From NCBI GenBank assembly GCA_003601535.1, contig PIXW01000054.1, forward strand, positions 1 through 5,510: a stretch of DNA of 5,510 nucleotides, in the 5' to 3' direction. The position numbers were made by a program, and so were the translations under genes. The notes below the pieces were generated by a model that saw only the letters and a program-made list of their open reading frames with translations, had not been told where the DNA came from and did no database searches. The DNA is from ANME-2 cluster archaeon. Lineage in GTDB: Archaea > Halobacteriota > Methanosarcinia > Methanosarcinales > Methanogasteraceae. This document shows positions 1-5,510 of this stretch, piece by piece. Each line of letters opens with the position of its first letter. Positions within the stretch are counted from its first letter, which is position 1.

Positions 1-579
1 AATCAGGAGGTCTTTGAGAAACTCAAGGAAGAGAATACAAGGATCATCAACGAGAGCGGTATCGAGACGCTTGTTGTGAGCTGTGCGGAGTGTTACAGGA
101 CATTTCTTCTGGACTATGATCTCGATTGCGAGGTGAAACACATCAGCCAGGTTCTATCCGATGCAGATCTCGGAATAACAGACGACTCAGAGACCGTAAC
201 GATCCACGATGCGTGCAGGCTCGGGCGCCATACCGGTGAGTACGAGGCTCCACGAAAGGCAGTTGCAGCAACCGGCGCAAACATGGTCGAGATGCAGCAC
301 AACCGCGAGAATGCGCTCTGTTGCGGTGTCAGTTCGATGATGAACTGCAATGACCGTTCAAAAGCACTCAGAGTCCTGCGTATGGATGAGGCGAAAGCGA
401 CAGGTGCTGATGTGATGATCACGTCATGTCCGAAGTGTCTTGCGCATCTGAACTGTCTCAAGGAAGAGGAGGATACAGAGCACGGGCACGATTATCCGTT
501 CGAGGTGCTTGATCTTACCGTGTATCTGGCACGCAAATTAAACGGCAATAATGACAATGGAGTCGGTAGCGATGAGTGA
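1..579 (+). CDS. HdrD-like (Fe-S) protein with CCG domains, 5' end missing
   Basis: The reading frame is open from the first base of the window, so the start lies upstream; only the last 192 residues are seen. They begin in the tail of one CCG domain, whose closing CxxC is fragment C28/C31 (SCAEC, nt 82-93). A complete second CCG domain follows: C72 (HDAC), C107-C108 (CCG), C143/C146 (CPKC). The spacing C-x34-CC-x34-CxxC is close to the family pattern that binds a noncubane [4Fe-4S] cluster in HdrB and is also found in HdrD, GlpC, LutA and TmcB. Two CCG domains in tandem suggest a soluble electron-transfer or disulfide-reductase protein; any N-terminal ferredoxin domain would be outside the window. 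Its stop codon overlaps the hdrC start by 8 bases, so it is very probably co-translated with the Hdr complex. HdrD-like is the best general label; the true substrate cannot be read from this fragment. A GTG at 76 is internal to the CxxC motif region and is not the start. Confidence 0.85.
   Translation, partial: NQEVFEKLKEENTRIINESGIETLVVSCAECYRTFLLDYDLDCEVKHISQVLSDADLGITDDSETVTIHDACRLGRHTGEYEAPRKAVAATGANMVEMQHNRENALCCGVSSMMNCNDRSKALRVLRMDEAKATGADVMITSCPKCLAHLNCLKEEEDTEHGHDYPFEVLDLTVYLARKLNGNNDNGVGSDE
559..562 (+). promoter_or_regulatory. Ribosome binding site deciding the hdrC start
   Basis: GGAG sits 9 bases before the ATG at 572. The two in-frame ATGs further upstream, at 551 and 557, have only AT-rich sequence before them and no purine-rich site, so 572 is preferred as the hdrC start. 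The site lies inside the coding region of the preceding gene, consistent with translational coupling. Confidence 0.6.
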
Positions 580-1111
580 CACTGACATGAAGGTTATCAA
601 GACGAGCGATCTTGATCTGGCATTCAGAGAAGAGATAATGAAAGAACACGGTGCTGAAAAACTGAGTATGTGCTTCAACTGCACAGGCTGTACCGCGGGC
701 TGCACGATGGCAGAGCACGAACCAAACTACAACATCAGGCAACTACTCCGGATGGCGAATCTCGGAATGCGAGAGGAACTCTTAAATCACCCGTATCTCT
801 GGAACTGCACGACCTGCTACAAGTGTCAGGAGCGGTGCCCGCAGGGCGTGCATAATGTCGATATCCTCTTAAAAATCCGAACGATGGCGGTTCACAGCGG
901 AATCATGCTCGACAAACACAGAAAGGTTGCACAGTTGATGGCAAATACCGGACACGCAGTTCCGATAAACGACGATAACAAGGAGAAACGGAAGAAACTC
1001 GGCATGGGTGAGCTTCCTGAGACCGTGCACAAATATCCTGACGCACTCGAAGAGGTGCACAAGATCGTCAGGATCACAGGATTTGACAAACTGACAGAGG
1101 CGCAATCATGA
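572..1111 (+). CDS. hdrC: CoB-CoM heterodisulfide reductase subunit C (two [4Fe-4S] ferredoxin-type protein)
   Basis: HdrC is the small electron wire between HdrA and the catalytic HdrB in the soluble Hdr complex. From the ATG at 572 the product is 179 aa, the usual length of the family. Two cubane-cluster motifs are intact: C34-C37-C40-C44 (CFNCTGCTAGC) and C79-C82-C85-C89 followed by proline (CTTCYKCQERCP). The helical C-terminal part, with the segment KLGMGELPET and the ending ITGFDKL, is typical of HdrC. There is no signal peptide or membrane segment, which separates it from membrane-bound HdrE-type partners. The start at 572 is chosen for its GGAG site; starting at 551 would add MTMESVA. 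It overlaps the upstream CCG gene by 8 bases and hdrB by 4 (ATGA). The identification is firm; whether the physiological disulfide is CoM-S-S-CoB depends on the host. Confidence 0.95.
   Translation: MSDTDMKVIKTSDLDLAFREEIMKEHGAEKLSMCFNCTGCTAGCTMAEHEPNYNIRQLLRMANLGMREELLNHPYLWNCTTCYKCQERCPQGVHNVDILLKIRTMAVHSGIMLDKHRKVAQLMANTGHAVPINDDNKEKRKKLGMGELPETVHKYPDALEEVHKIVRITGFDKLTEAQS
1097..1100 (+). promoter_or_regulatory. Ribosome binding site for hdrB
   Basis: GAGG lies 7 bases before the hdrB ATG at 1108, inside the 3' end of hdrC. Together with the ATGA stop-start overlap (1108-1111) it supports coupled translation of HdrC and HdrB and fixes the HdrB start. Confidence 0.55.
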
Positions 1112-2007
1112 GCGAACTATCATTCTTCCTTGGGTGTATCGCACCTAACAGGTATCCTGGTATCGAGAAAGCAACAAAGATCGTGATGGAGGAGCTCGGT
1201 GTGCATCTCAAAGAACTGAAAGGTGCATCATGCTGTCCCGCGCCCGGAGTCTTCAGATCATTTGACAAGATCACATGGCTTGCGCTTGCATCCAGAAACG
1301 TCGTACTCTCCGAAGAGATGGGCGTGGACCTCCTGACGGTCTGCAACGGATGCTTCGGATCACTCGTGGATGCAAACAACCAGCTCAAAGAAGACCAGGA
1401 TCTGAGGGCTGAGGTGAACAAGATACTTGCAGAGGTTGGACACGAGTTCAAGGGCACAATCAGGGTGCGCCATATCATGGAGTATCTGTACGATGATGTT
1501 GGTGTCGAGAAGGTCAAAGAATCGATCAAGTATCCTGTTGACCTGAAGATTGCTGTGCATTACGGCTGCCACCTGATCAAACCGTCAAAGGAGAGGCATC
1601 TCGGCAGTATAGAGAACCCAACGTTCTTTGACGAGCTTGTTGAGGCAACAGGAGCGACATCGGTGATGTACAAGGACAAGAACGCATGCTGTGGCGCAGG
1701 CGGCGGCGTGCGGACATCAAGTCTCGAGACCGCACTCAAGCTTGCCAGAGCCAAGATCGAACATGCGCAGGCAGCCGGTGTTGACTGCATCGTGGATGCG
1801 TGTCCGTTCTGTCATCTGCAGATGGATGTTGGTCAAACCGAGATTGAAAAGAAGTTTGGAGATGTTTTTAATATGCCAATCGTTCACTATTCACAGCTTC
1901 TCGGACTTGGAATGGGATATACTCCGCAGGAACTGGGTATCGACATGAACTACGTCAAGAACGACGAGTTCATAGCAAAGATTGAGAAGATAGGGGGTGG
2001 TAACTGA
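1108..2007 (+). CDS. hdrB: CoB-CoM heterodisulfide reductase subunit B (catalytic, noncubane clusters)
   Basis: HdrB is the disulfide-reducing subunit; in the characterised methanogen enzyme two noncubane [4Fe-4S] clusters cleave CoM-S-S-CoB. The 299-aa length is normal. Both CCG domains are complete: C10, C42-C43, C79/C82 in the first and C154, C194-C195, C232/C235 in the second. From memory this register is one residue off the ligand set reported for the Methanothermococcus HdrB structure, so every cluster ligand appears to be kept. The signatures FLGCIAPNRYPG, VCNGCFGS, HYGCHLIKPS, CCGAGGG and DACPFCHLQMD are characteristic. There is no membrane segment, so the protein is cytoplasmic. The start at 1108 overlaps hdrC by 4 bases and the stop overlaps the hdrA ATG by 1 base (TGATG). 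Intact ligands argue for a working thiol-disulfide active site, though a related disulfide other than CoM-S-S-CoB cannot be excluded. Confidence 0.96.
   Translation: MSELSFFLGCIAPNRYPGIEKATKIVMEELGVHLKELKGASCCPAPGVFRSFDKITWLALASRNVVLSEEMGVDLLTVCNGCFGSLVDANNQLKEDQDLRAEVNKILAEVGHEFKGTIRVRHIMEYLYDDVGVEKVKESIKYPVDLKIAVHYGCHLIKPSKERHLGSIENPTFFDELVEATGATSVMYKDKNACCGAGGGVRTSSLETALKLARAKIEHAQAAGVDCIVDACPFCHLQMDVGQTEIEKKFGDVFNMPIVHYSQLLGLGMGYTPQELGIDMNYVKNDEFIAKIEKIGGGN
1996..2000 (+). promoter_or_regulatory. Ribosome binding site for hdrA
   Basis: GGTGG, within a G-rich run from 1993, lies 6 bases before the hdrA ATG at 2007. It matches the GGTG part of the anti-Shine-Dalgarno complement and supports this start together with the TGATG overlap with hdrB. 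Confidence 0.5.
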
Positions 2008-5000
2008 TGGCAGACTTGATAGGCGCGGTTGCGATAGCAGGCGGCGGTATCGCTGGGATACAGTCAGCACTCGATCTTGCTGATAGCGGGCTCAAGGTCT
2101 ACCTGATCGAGTCGAAGCCATCGATCGGCGGCGTGATGGCGCAGCTCGACAAGACGTTCCCGACGCTCGACTGCTCGATGTGTACGCTCTCGCCGAAGCT
2201 TGCAGAGGTAGCAAGACACCCAAACATCGAAATCCTGCCGTACAGCGAGATCAAATCGATATCAGGAGCTGCTGGTAACTTCGATGTCACGGTAACAAGA
2301 AAAGCGACGTATGTTGACCCTGATAAGTGTACGGCATGTGAACTCTGTCTTGCCAAGTGTCCTTCGAAGGTTCTGGATGAGTACAACGAGGGGCTGACCA
2401 AACGAAAGGCGATCTATCTTCCATTCCCACAGGCAGTGCCAAGGGTGATGGTAATCGATGCCGAGCACTGTCTCTATCTCACGAAAGGCAAGTGCGGCAA
2501 CTGCAAGAAGGTCTGTGAGAACGATGCGATCGATTACGATATGAAGGACAGGGATGAGGTGATCAAGGTCGGATCGGTCATCCTCTCGACAGGATTCGAG
2601 CCTTATGATCCCACGCCACTCGAACAGTACCATTACGAGCACCCTGATGTCCTAACATCCATTGAGTTCGAACGCCTCCTATCAGCATCAGGTCCATCCG
2701 AAGGGCATGTGCAGCTGGCAGACGGAACGACTCCAAAGAAGATCGCATGGCTCCAGTGCATAGGATCGCGAAATCCTGAGATCGGGCGTCCGAACTGTTC
2801 TGCGGTCTGCTGCATGTACGCAACCAAGGAGGCGATGGTTGCGATGGAGCACGACCCTGAACTGGAGGCGACGATCTTCAACATCGATGTGCGTGCATTC
2901 GGTAAGGGCTTTGAACAGTTCTACCAGCGTGCAAAGAACGAGAAAGGGGTCAGATTTATCAGATCACGTCCATCAGGCGTTGATATCGATCCGATCACAA
3001 ACAGACTCTCAGTGCAGTACGAGGTCGAGGAATCGGTTGAGACTGCTATCGAAGAGTTTGACATGATCGTGCTATCAATTGGACTCACACCATCCGAGTC
3101 AAGCAAGAAACTCGCTGAGATCGCAGGTGTTGAGATGGACGAGTACGGAAACATCGCTACCTCGATTGAGAAGCCGATGACGACAAGCGTTCCTGGAATC
3201 TTTGCATGTGGAACGATGATAGCACCAAAGGACATACCAGACACCGTGGCAGATGCATCAGGCGCTGCATCAAAGGCACACTCGGTCCTTGCATCAGAGA
3301 GAGGGACGCTCGTTACCGAACGAGCATATCCGCCTGAAAAGGACATAACAGGCGAAGAACCGCGAATCGGGGTTGTTGTCTGTGACTGCGGAATTAACAT
3401 CGCTTCGGTCGTGGACGTTCCAGCGGTTGTAGAGTACGTAAAGACCTTGCCGCATGTGGTTCATGCCTACGAACAGACGTATGCATGTTCGACAGACTCA
3501 CTCGACGTCATCAAGGAGAAGATCAAGGAGCATAACCTGAACAGGTTCGTTGTAGCTTCATGCACCCCGAGAACGCACGAACCCTTATTCCAGGACACAT
3601 GCAGAGGTGCGGGCTTGAATCCGTATCTCTTTGAGCTTGCAAACATCAGGGAGCATTGCGCATGGGTGCACCAGAAGGAGCCGGAAAAGGCTACAGAGAA
3701 GGCAAAAGAGATCGTCAGGATGAGTGTGGCAAGGGTCGCTCTTTTGGATCCGCTCTACACCCAGAAACTGGACTTCAGTCACAGCGGGCTTGTTATCGGC
3801 GGCGGCGTTGCCGGAATGACTGCGGCGCTCGACATTGCTGAGAAGGGCTTTACAGCGTATCTTGTTGAGCGGGAACATGAACTCGGCGGGCTTCTCAGGA
3901 AGTTTACGAGGCTGCAGGACGGACGTAAGACGAGCGAGGTCATTGACCCGATGATCGAGGCTGTTATGAGCAATCCGAATATTGCTGTTTACACCGGCAC
4001 AACGCTTGATGAGGTCGAGGGCGCGATGGGAAGCTTCAAAGGAAAACTCTCAAACGGTGAAGAGATCGAGTTTGGATCAGCGATCATTGCAACCGGCGCA
4101 AACGAGTTTGTACCCGAGGGCTACTTCGGATACGGAAGCGACAACGTGATCACGCAGTCAACACTCGAAACGATGCTCGAAGAAGGAACTGTCGATGCGA
4201 AGACTGTAGTGATGATCCAGTGCGCAGGTGGCAGAAACGAGGAGAGACCATACTGTTCCCGTGTCTGCTGTACGACAGCTATGAAGAACGCGATCCGGCT
4301 CAAGGAAGCTGACCCGAATATAACGATCTACATCCTCTACCGTGACATCAGGACTTTCGGAATCTGGGAAGATCTCTACACCCGTGCACGAGAGCTCGGC
4401 GTCTTCTTCATGCGCTACACCGAGACCGACGAACCGGTTGTTGCGAATGGAACCGTGACACTCCATGACAAGCTCCTGCACAATACACCATTCGAGATCG
4501 CAGCAGACCTCGTTGTATTGAGCTCGCCACTCGTGGCACCAGACGGAGTGGAAGACCTTGCGACACTCTTCAAGGTACCGATAGACGCGGACAGGTTCTT
4601 CCTTGAAGCACACATCAAGCTGCGACCGGTTGACTTTGCAACCGATGGTGTATTCCTCGCAGGGTGCGCTCAGGCACCAAAGTTGGTCAACGAGTCGATC
4701 TCGCAGGGATCGGCTGCTGCATCGCGGGCATGTTCGATCCTTGCAAAGGACTTCCTTGAGACGAGTGGTGTTATGGCGGTCGTGGATGAGGATGTCTGCA
4801 TCGGATGTGGCAGATGTACTGAGGTCTGTGCGTACAGCGCACCCACACTCAAGGAGGTGGAGGTTGTGACCGAGGAGATCACGTACATAACCCGCAAGAG
4901 CGAGATCAATCCTGCGATCTGCAAGGGTTGTGGATCATGCGCTGCGGAATGTCCAACAAGTGCGATCACGTCACGGCATTTCACAACAGAACAGATATCG

Positions 5001-5054
5001 GCTGTGATCGATGCGTTCGCTTATGCTGATGGTCGCGTCAGGGAGGTGGCGTAG
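2007..5054 (+). CDS. hdrA: Double-length fused HdrA (two FAD domains, about seven [4Fe-4S] clusters)
   Basis: HdrA is the FAD-bearing, electron-bifurcating hub of the soluble Hdr complex. This one is 1015 aa, against roughly 650 aa for the usual methanogen subunit, and contains two HdrA-like halves. First half: FAD motif GGGIAG (residues 12-17) with acidic E35; DCSMC loop (55-59); inserted ferredoxin with C108/C111/C114/C118 and C155/C163/C166/C170; cluster motif C251-x12-C264-x3-C268-C269; and the signature PKDIPDTVADASGAA (407-421). A linker follows at about 431-452. Second half: HdrA N-terminal domain at about 453-585, with VCDCG (C459, C461), YACS (C494), SCTPRTHEPLF (C519) and C551; second FAD motif GGGVAG (598-603) with E621; cluster motif C739-x10-C750-x3-C754-C755; and a C-terminal ferredoxin with C931/C934/C937/C941 and C972/C975/C978/C982. 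The second FAD domain has no inserted ferredoxin. The frame is uninterrupted and both halves keep their motifs, so this is a genuine fusion. There are no membrane segments and no in-frame selenocysteine codon. Roles by analogy: the ferredoxin domains exchange electrons with ferredoxin and HdrC, and MvhD feeds one FAD; which FAD bifurcates is unknown. Confidence 0.95.
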   Translation: MADLIGAVAIAGGGIAGIQSALDLADSGLKVYLIESKPSIGGVMAQLDKTFPTLDCSMCTLSPKLAEVARHPNIEILPYSEIKSISGAAGNFDVTVTRKATYVDPDKCTACELCLAKCPSKVLDEYNEGLTKRKAIYLPFPQAVPRVMVIDAEHCLYLTKGKCGNCKKVCENDAIDYDMKDRDEVIKVGSVILSTGFEPYDPTPLEQYHYEHPDVLTSIEFERLLSASGPSEGHVQLADGTTPKKIAWLQCIGSRNPEIGRPNCSAVCCMYATKEAMVAMEHDPELEATIFNIDVRAFGKGFEQFYQRAKNEKGVRFIRSRPSGVDIDPITNRLSVQYEVEESVETAIEEFDMIVLSIGLTPSESSKKLAEIAGVEMDEYGNIATSIEKPMTTSVPGIFACGTMIAPKDIPDTVADASGAASKAHSVLASERGTLVTERAYPPEKDITGEEPRIGVVVCDCGINIASVVDVPAVVEYVKTLPHVVHAYEQTYACSTDSLDVIKEKIKEHNLNRFVVASCTPRTHEPLFQDTCRGAGLNPYLFELANIREHCAWVHQKEPEKATEKAKEIVRMSVARVALLDPLYTQKLDFSHSGLVIGGGVAGMTAALDIAEKGFTAYLVEREHELGGLLRKFTRLQDGRKTSEVIDPMIEAVMSNPNIAVYTGTTLDEVEGAMGSFKGKLSNGEEIEFGSAIIATGANEFVPEGYFGYGSDNVITQSTLETMLEEGTVDAKTVVMIQCAGGRNEERPYCSRVCCTTAMKNAIRLKEADPNITIYILYRDIRTFGIWEDLYTRARELGVFFMRYTETDEPVVANGTVTLHDKLLHNTPFEIAADLVVLSSPLVAPDGVEDLATLFKVPIDADRFFLEAHIKLRPVDFATDGVFLAGCAQAPKLVNESISQGSAAASRACSILAKDFLETSGVMAVVDEDVCIGCGRCTEVCAYSAPTLKEVEVVTEEITYITRKSEINPAICKGCGSCAAECPTSAITSRHFTTEQISAVIDAFAYADGRVREVA
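2313..2546 (+). other. Inserted ferredoxin domain of the first HdrA half
   Basis: Residues about 103-180 of HdrA interrupt the first FAD domain. They hold a canonical CxxCxxCxxxCP motif (C108 to P119) and a second, atypical one, C-x7-C-x2-C-x3-C (C155, C163, C166, C170), the form seen in HdrA inserted ferredoxins. In the methanogen complex this domain is taken to be the outlet to free ferredoxin. The second half has no counterpart: there, FAD-domain strands are joined by a short segment (residues about 676-692). Confidence 0.8.
3360..3761 (+). other. HdrA N-terminal-type domain located mid-protein
   Basis: Residues about 452-585 match what normally forms the amino terminus of HdrA: IGVVVCDCGINIASVVD at the start, YACS, SCTPRTHEPLF, LNPYLFELANIREHCAWVH, then a helix rich in KA/EK leading into the second FAD domain. 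This marks the junction of the fusion, since a second HdrA reading begins here after the end of the first FAD domain (about 430). The usual VCHCG is VCDCG here. Its cysteines would ligate one [4Fe-4S] cluster. Confidence 0.8.
4770..4976 (+). other. C-terminal 2x[4Fe-4S] ferredoxin domain of HdrA
   Basis: Residues about 922-990 carry CIGCGRCTEVCA (C931, C934, C937, C941) and CKGCGSCAAECP (C972, C975, C978, C982). This is the only C-terminal ferredoxin of the fused protein. In the known complex it docks to HdrC, so one HdrC/HdrB arm per polypeptide is expected. The first motif ends in CA rather than the usual CP; the second is canonical. Confidence 0.85.
5042..5048 (+). promoter_or_regulatory. 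Strong ribosome binding site for mvhD
   Basis: GGAGGTG, a 7-base match to the complement of the 16S rRNA 3' end, lies 6 bases before the mvhD ATG at 5055, inside the last codons of hdrA. It is the strongest such site in the window and may give MvhD its own efficient initiation, where no stop-start overlap is available. Confidence 0.65.
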
Positions 5055-5471
5055 ATGGCTGAATTCGAACCGAGGATCGTCATGTTCTGCTGCAACTGGT
5101 GTTCGTATGCCGGCGCAGACCTGGCTGGCGTCGCCAGGCTCCAGTACCCGACAAACACCAGGGTCATCCGGGTGATGTGCTCAAGCAGAGTACAGCCCAC
5201 ATTCATCCTGCGAGCGTTAAAAGAAGGCGCGGACGGCGTGCTTGTCACAGGCTGCCACATCGGTGACTGCCACTACGTTGACAGTAATGTGCACACCAGG
5301 GACCGGATGGAACACGTGGTCGATGCGATGGAGCATCTCGGACTTGAGGGCAGGGTACGTCTCGAATGGATCTCTGCAAGCGAGGGACCGAAGTTTCGGG
5401 AGACGGTCACCGAGTTTGTCGGACAGATCAAGGCGCTTGGACCGAGTCCGCTTCGGGACACAGCAGAATAG
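5055..5471 (+). CDS. mvhD: MvhD-type [2Fe-2S] adaptor subunit
   Basis: MvhD links an electron-input enzyme (hydrogenase MvhAG, formate dehydrogenase or others) to HdrA through a [2Fe-2S] cluster. The 138-aa product is full length for the family. Its signature motifs are present in order: [11 protein letters not shown] (C12, C13, C16), [10 protein letters not shown] (C42), and GCHIGDCHY (C67, C72). The C-terminal segment with [13 protein letters not shown] (about residues 103-115) is also typical. The gene starts at the base after the hdrA stop, with a strong ribosome binding site, so it belongs to the same operon. Position after hdrA fits its known docking to HdrA. No hydrogenase gene accompanies it in the window, so the partner may be encoded downstream or elsewhere. 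All cysteines are encoded by normal codons. The family call is secure; the partner is unknown. Confidence 0.95.
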   Translation: MAEFEPRIVMFCCNWCSYAGADLAGVARLQYPTNTRVIRVMCSSRVQPTFILRALKEGADGVLVTGCHIGDCHYVDSNVHTRDRMEHVVDAMEHLGLEGRVRLEWISASEGPKFRETVTEFVGQIKALGPSPLRDTAE

Positions 5472-5510
5472 ACGCGAACGCGAAAGTTATGGTATCGCGG
5501 GCGGCGGCGT
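5472..5510 (+). other. Post-mvhD end of window, possibly the edge of another gene
   Basis: These 39 bases hold a doubled ACGCGA (5472-5483) and a GC-rich end. No T-rich terminator or TATA-like element is seen. An ATG at 5489 opens a frame reading MVSRAAA with no clear ribosome binding site. The frame beginning at 5488 instead reads YGIAGGG, which resembles the glycine-rich nucleotide-binding start of a flavoprotein such as the two in hdrA, but it lacks a good start codon in the window. Too little sequence remains to decide. Confidence 0.25.

Noticed and set aside
114..461. Open minus-strand frame of 115 codons opposite the CCG gene
   Set aside because: It mirrors a gene with intact cluster motifs on the plus strand, has no recognisable domain, and is explained by codon bias of the real gene.
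551..571. Earlier hdrC starts at ATG 551 or 557
   Set aside because: Neither has a ribosome binding site, whereas the ATG at 572 follows GGAG at good spacing and gives the usual N-terminus length.
1074..1529. Minus-strand open frame of 151 codons over the hdrC/hdrB junction
   Set aside because: It spans the junction of two firmly identified plus-strand genes and its serine/leucine-rich product looks like an antisense shadow.
3297..3362. Possibility that hdrA is really two genes joined by an assembly or frameshift error
   Set aside because: The frame is continuous, the linker has no stop or start with a ribosome binding site, and the two halves carry complementary rather than duplicate domains, which argues for a true fusion.
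2921..3400. Minus-strand open frame of 159 codons inside hdrA
   Set aside because: It lies wholly opposite conserved HdrA sequence and shows no family motif or ribosome binding site.
4158..4613. Minus-strand open frame of 151 codons opposite the second FAD domain of hdrA
   Set aside because: It is antisense to the conserved cluster motif region, with an unremarkable composition and no domain.
2007..5471. Selenocysteine (in-frame TGA) in HdrA or MvhD, as in some Methanococcales
   Set aside because: Both frames run without an internal TGA and the conserved positions are encoded as cysteine.
5472..5483. Doubled ACGCGA as a possible repeat or regulatory site
   Set aside because: Only two 6-base copies, no symmetry or spacing typical of an operator, and easily expected by chance.

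Overview
The window is a tightly packed, single-strand (+) gene cluster that encodes a cytoplasmic heterodisulfide-reductase (Hdr) type electron-bifurcating complex. In order it holds the 3' part of an HdrD-like protein with CCG domains (1-579, cut by the window edge), hdrC (572-1111), hdrB (1108-2007), an unusually large hdrA (2007-5054, 1015 aa) and mvhD (5055-5471). Adjacent genes overlap by 8, 4 and 1 bases and then abut with no gap, so this is almost certainly one translationally coupled operon that starts upstream of the window. No promoter, terminator, RNA gene, mobile element or CRISPR is visible. The only non-coding stretch is the last 39 bases.

Organism: a complete HdrC-HdrB-HdrA-MvhD set with canonical CCG (noncubane cluster) motifs fits an anaerobic archaeon, such as a methanogen or a methane/alkane-oxidising or Archaeoglobus-like member of the Euryarchaeota/Halobacteriota. 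HdrABC-MvhD homologues also occur in anaerobic bacteria such as sulfate reducers, and nothing here excludes them outright. The Shine-Dalgarno sites (for example GGAGGTG before mvhD) do not discriminate between the two domains.

How the genes work together, by analogy with the MvhADG-HdrABC complex of methanogens: MvhD, a [2Fe-2S] adaptor, passes electrons from an electron-input module to FAD on HdrA. HdrA bifurcates electrons, one branch going to ferredoxin through its Fe-S domains and the other through HdrC to HdrB. HdrB carries two noncubane [4Fe-4S] clusters that reduce a disulfide such as CoM-S-S-CoB. The flow could run in reverse (confurcation) in an oxidative metabolism. No hydrogenase, formate dehydrogenase or F420-dependent subunit lies in the window, so the electron donor or acceptor is unknown. 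The upstream CCG protein may be a second HdrB/HdrD-type module of the same or a linked complex.

The most notable feature is HdrA. It is a head-to-tail fusion of two diverged HdrA copies whose accessory domains are distributed in a complementary way. The first half keeps the inserted ferredoxin and the DCSMC loop but has no N-terminal HdrA domain and no C-terminal ferredoxin. The second half keeps the N-terminal domain and the C-terminal ferredoxin but has no inserted ferredoxin. Each half has its own FAD-binding motif and its own C-x(10-12)-C-x3-CC cluster motif. This looks like an HdrA dimer built into one polypeptide. Large HdrA proteins of about this size are known in some archaea and sulfate reducers, so the architecture may be rare rather than new.
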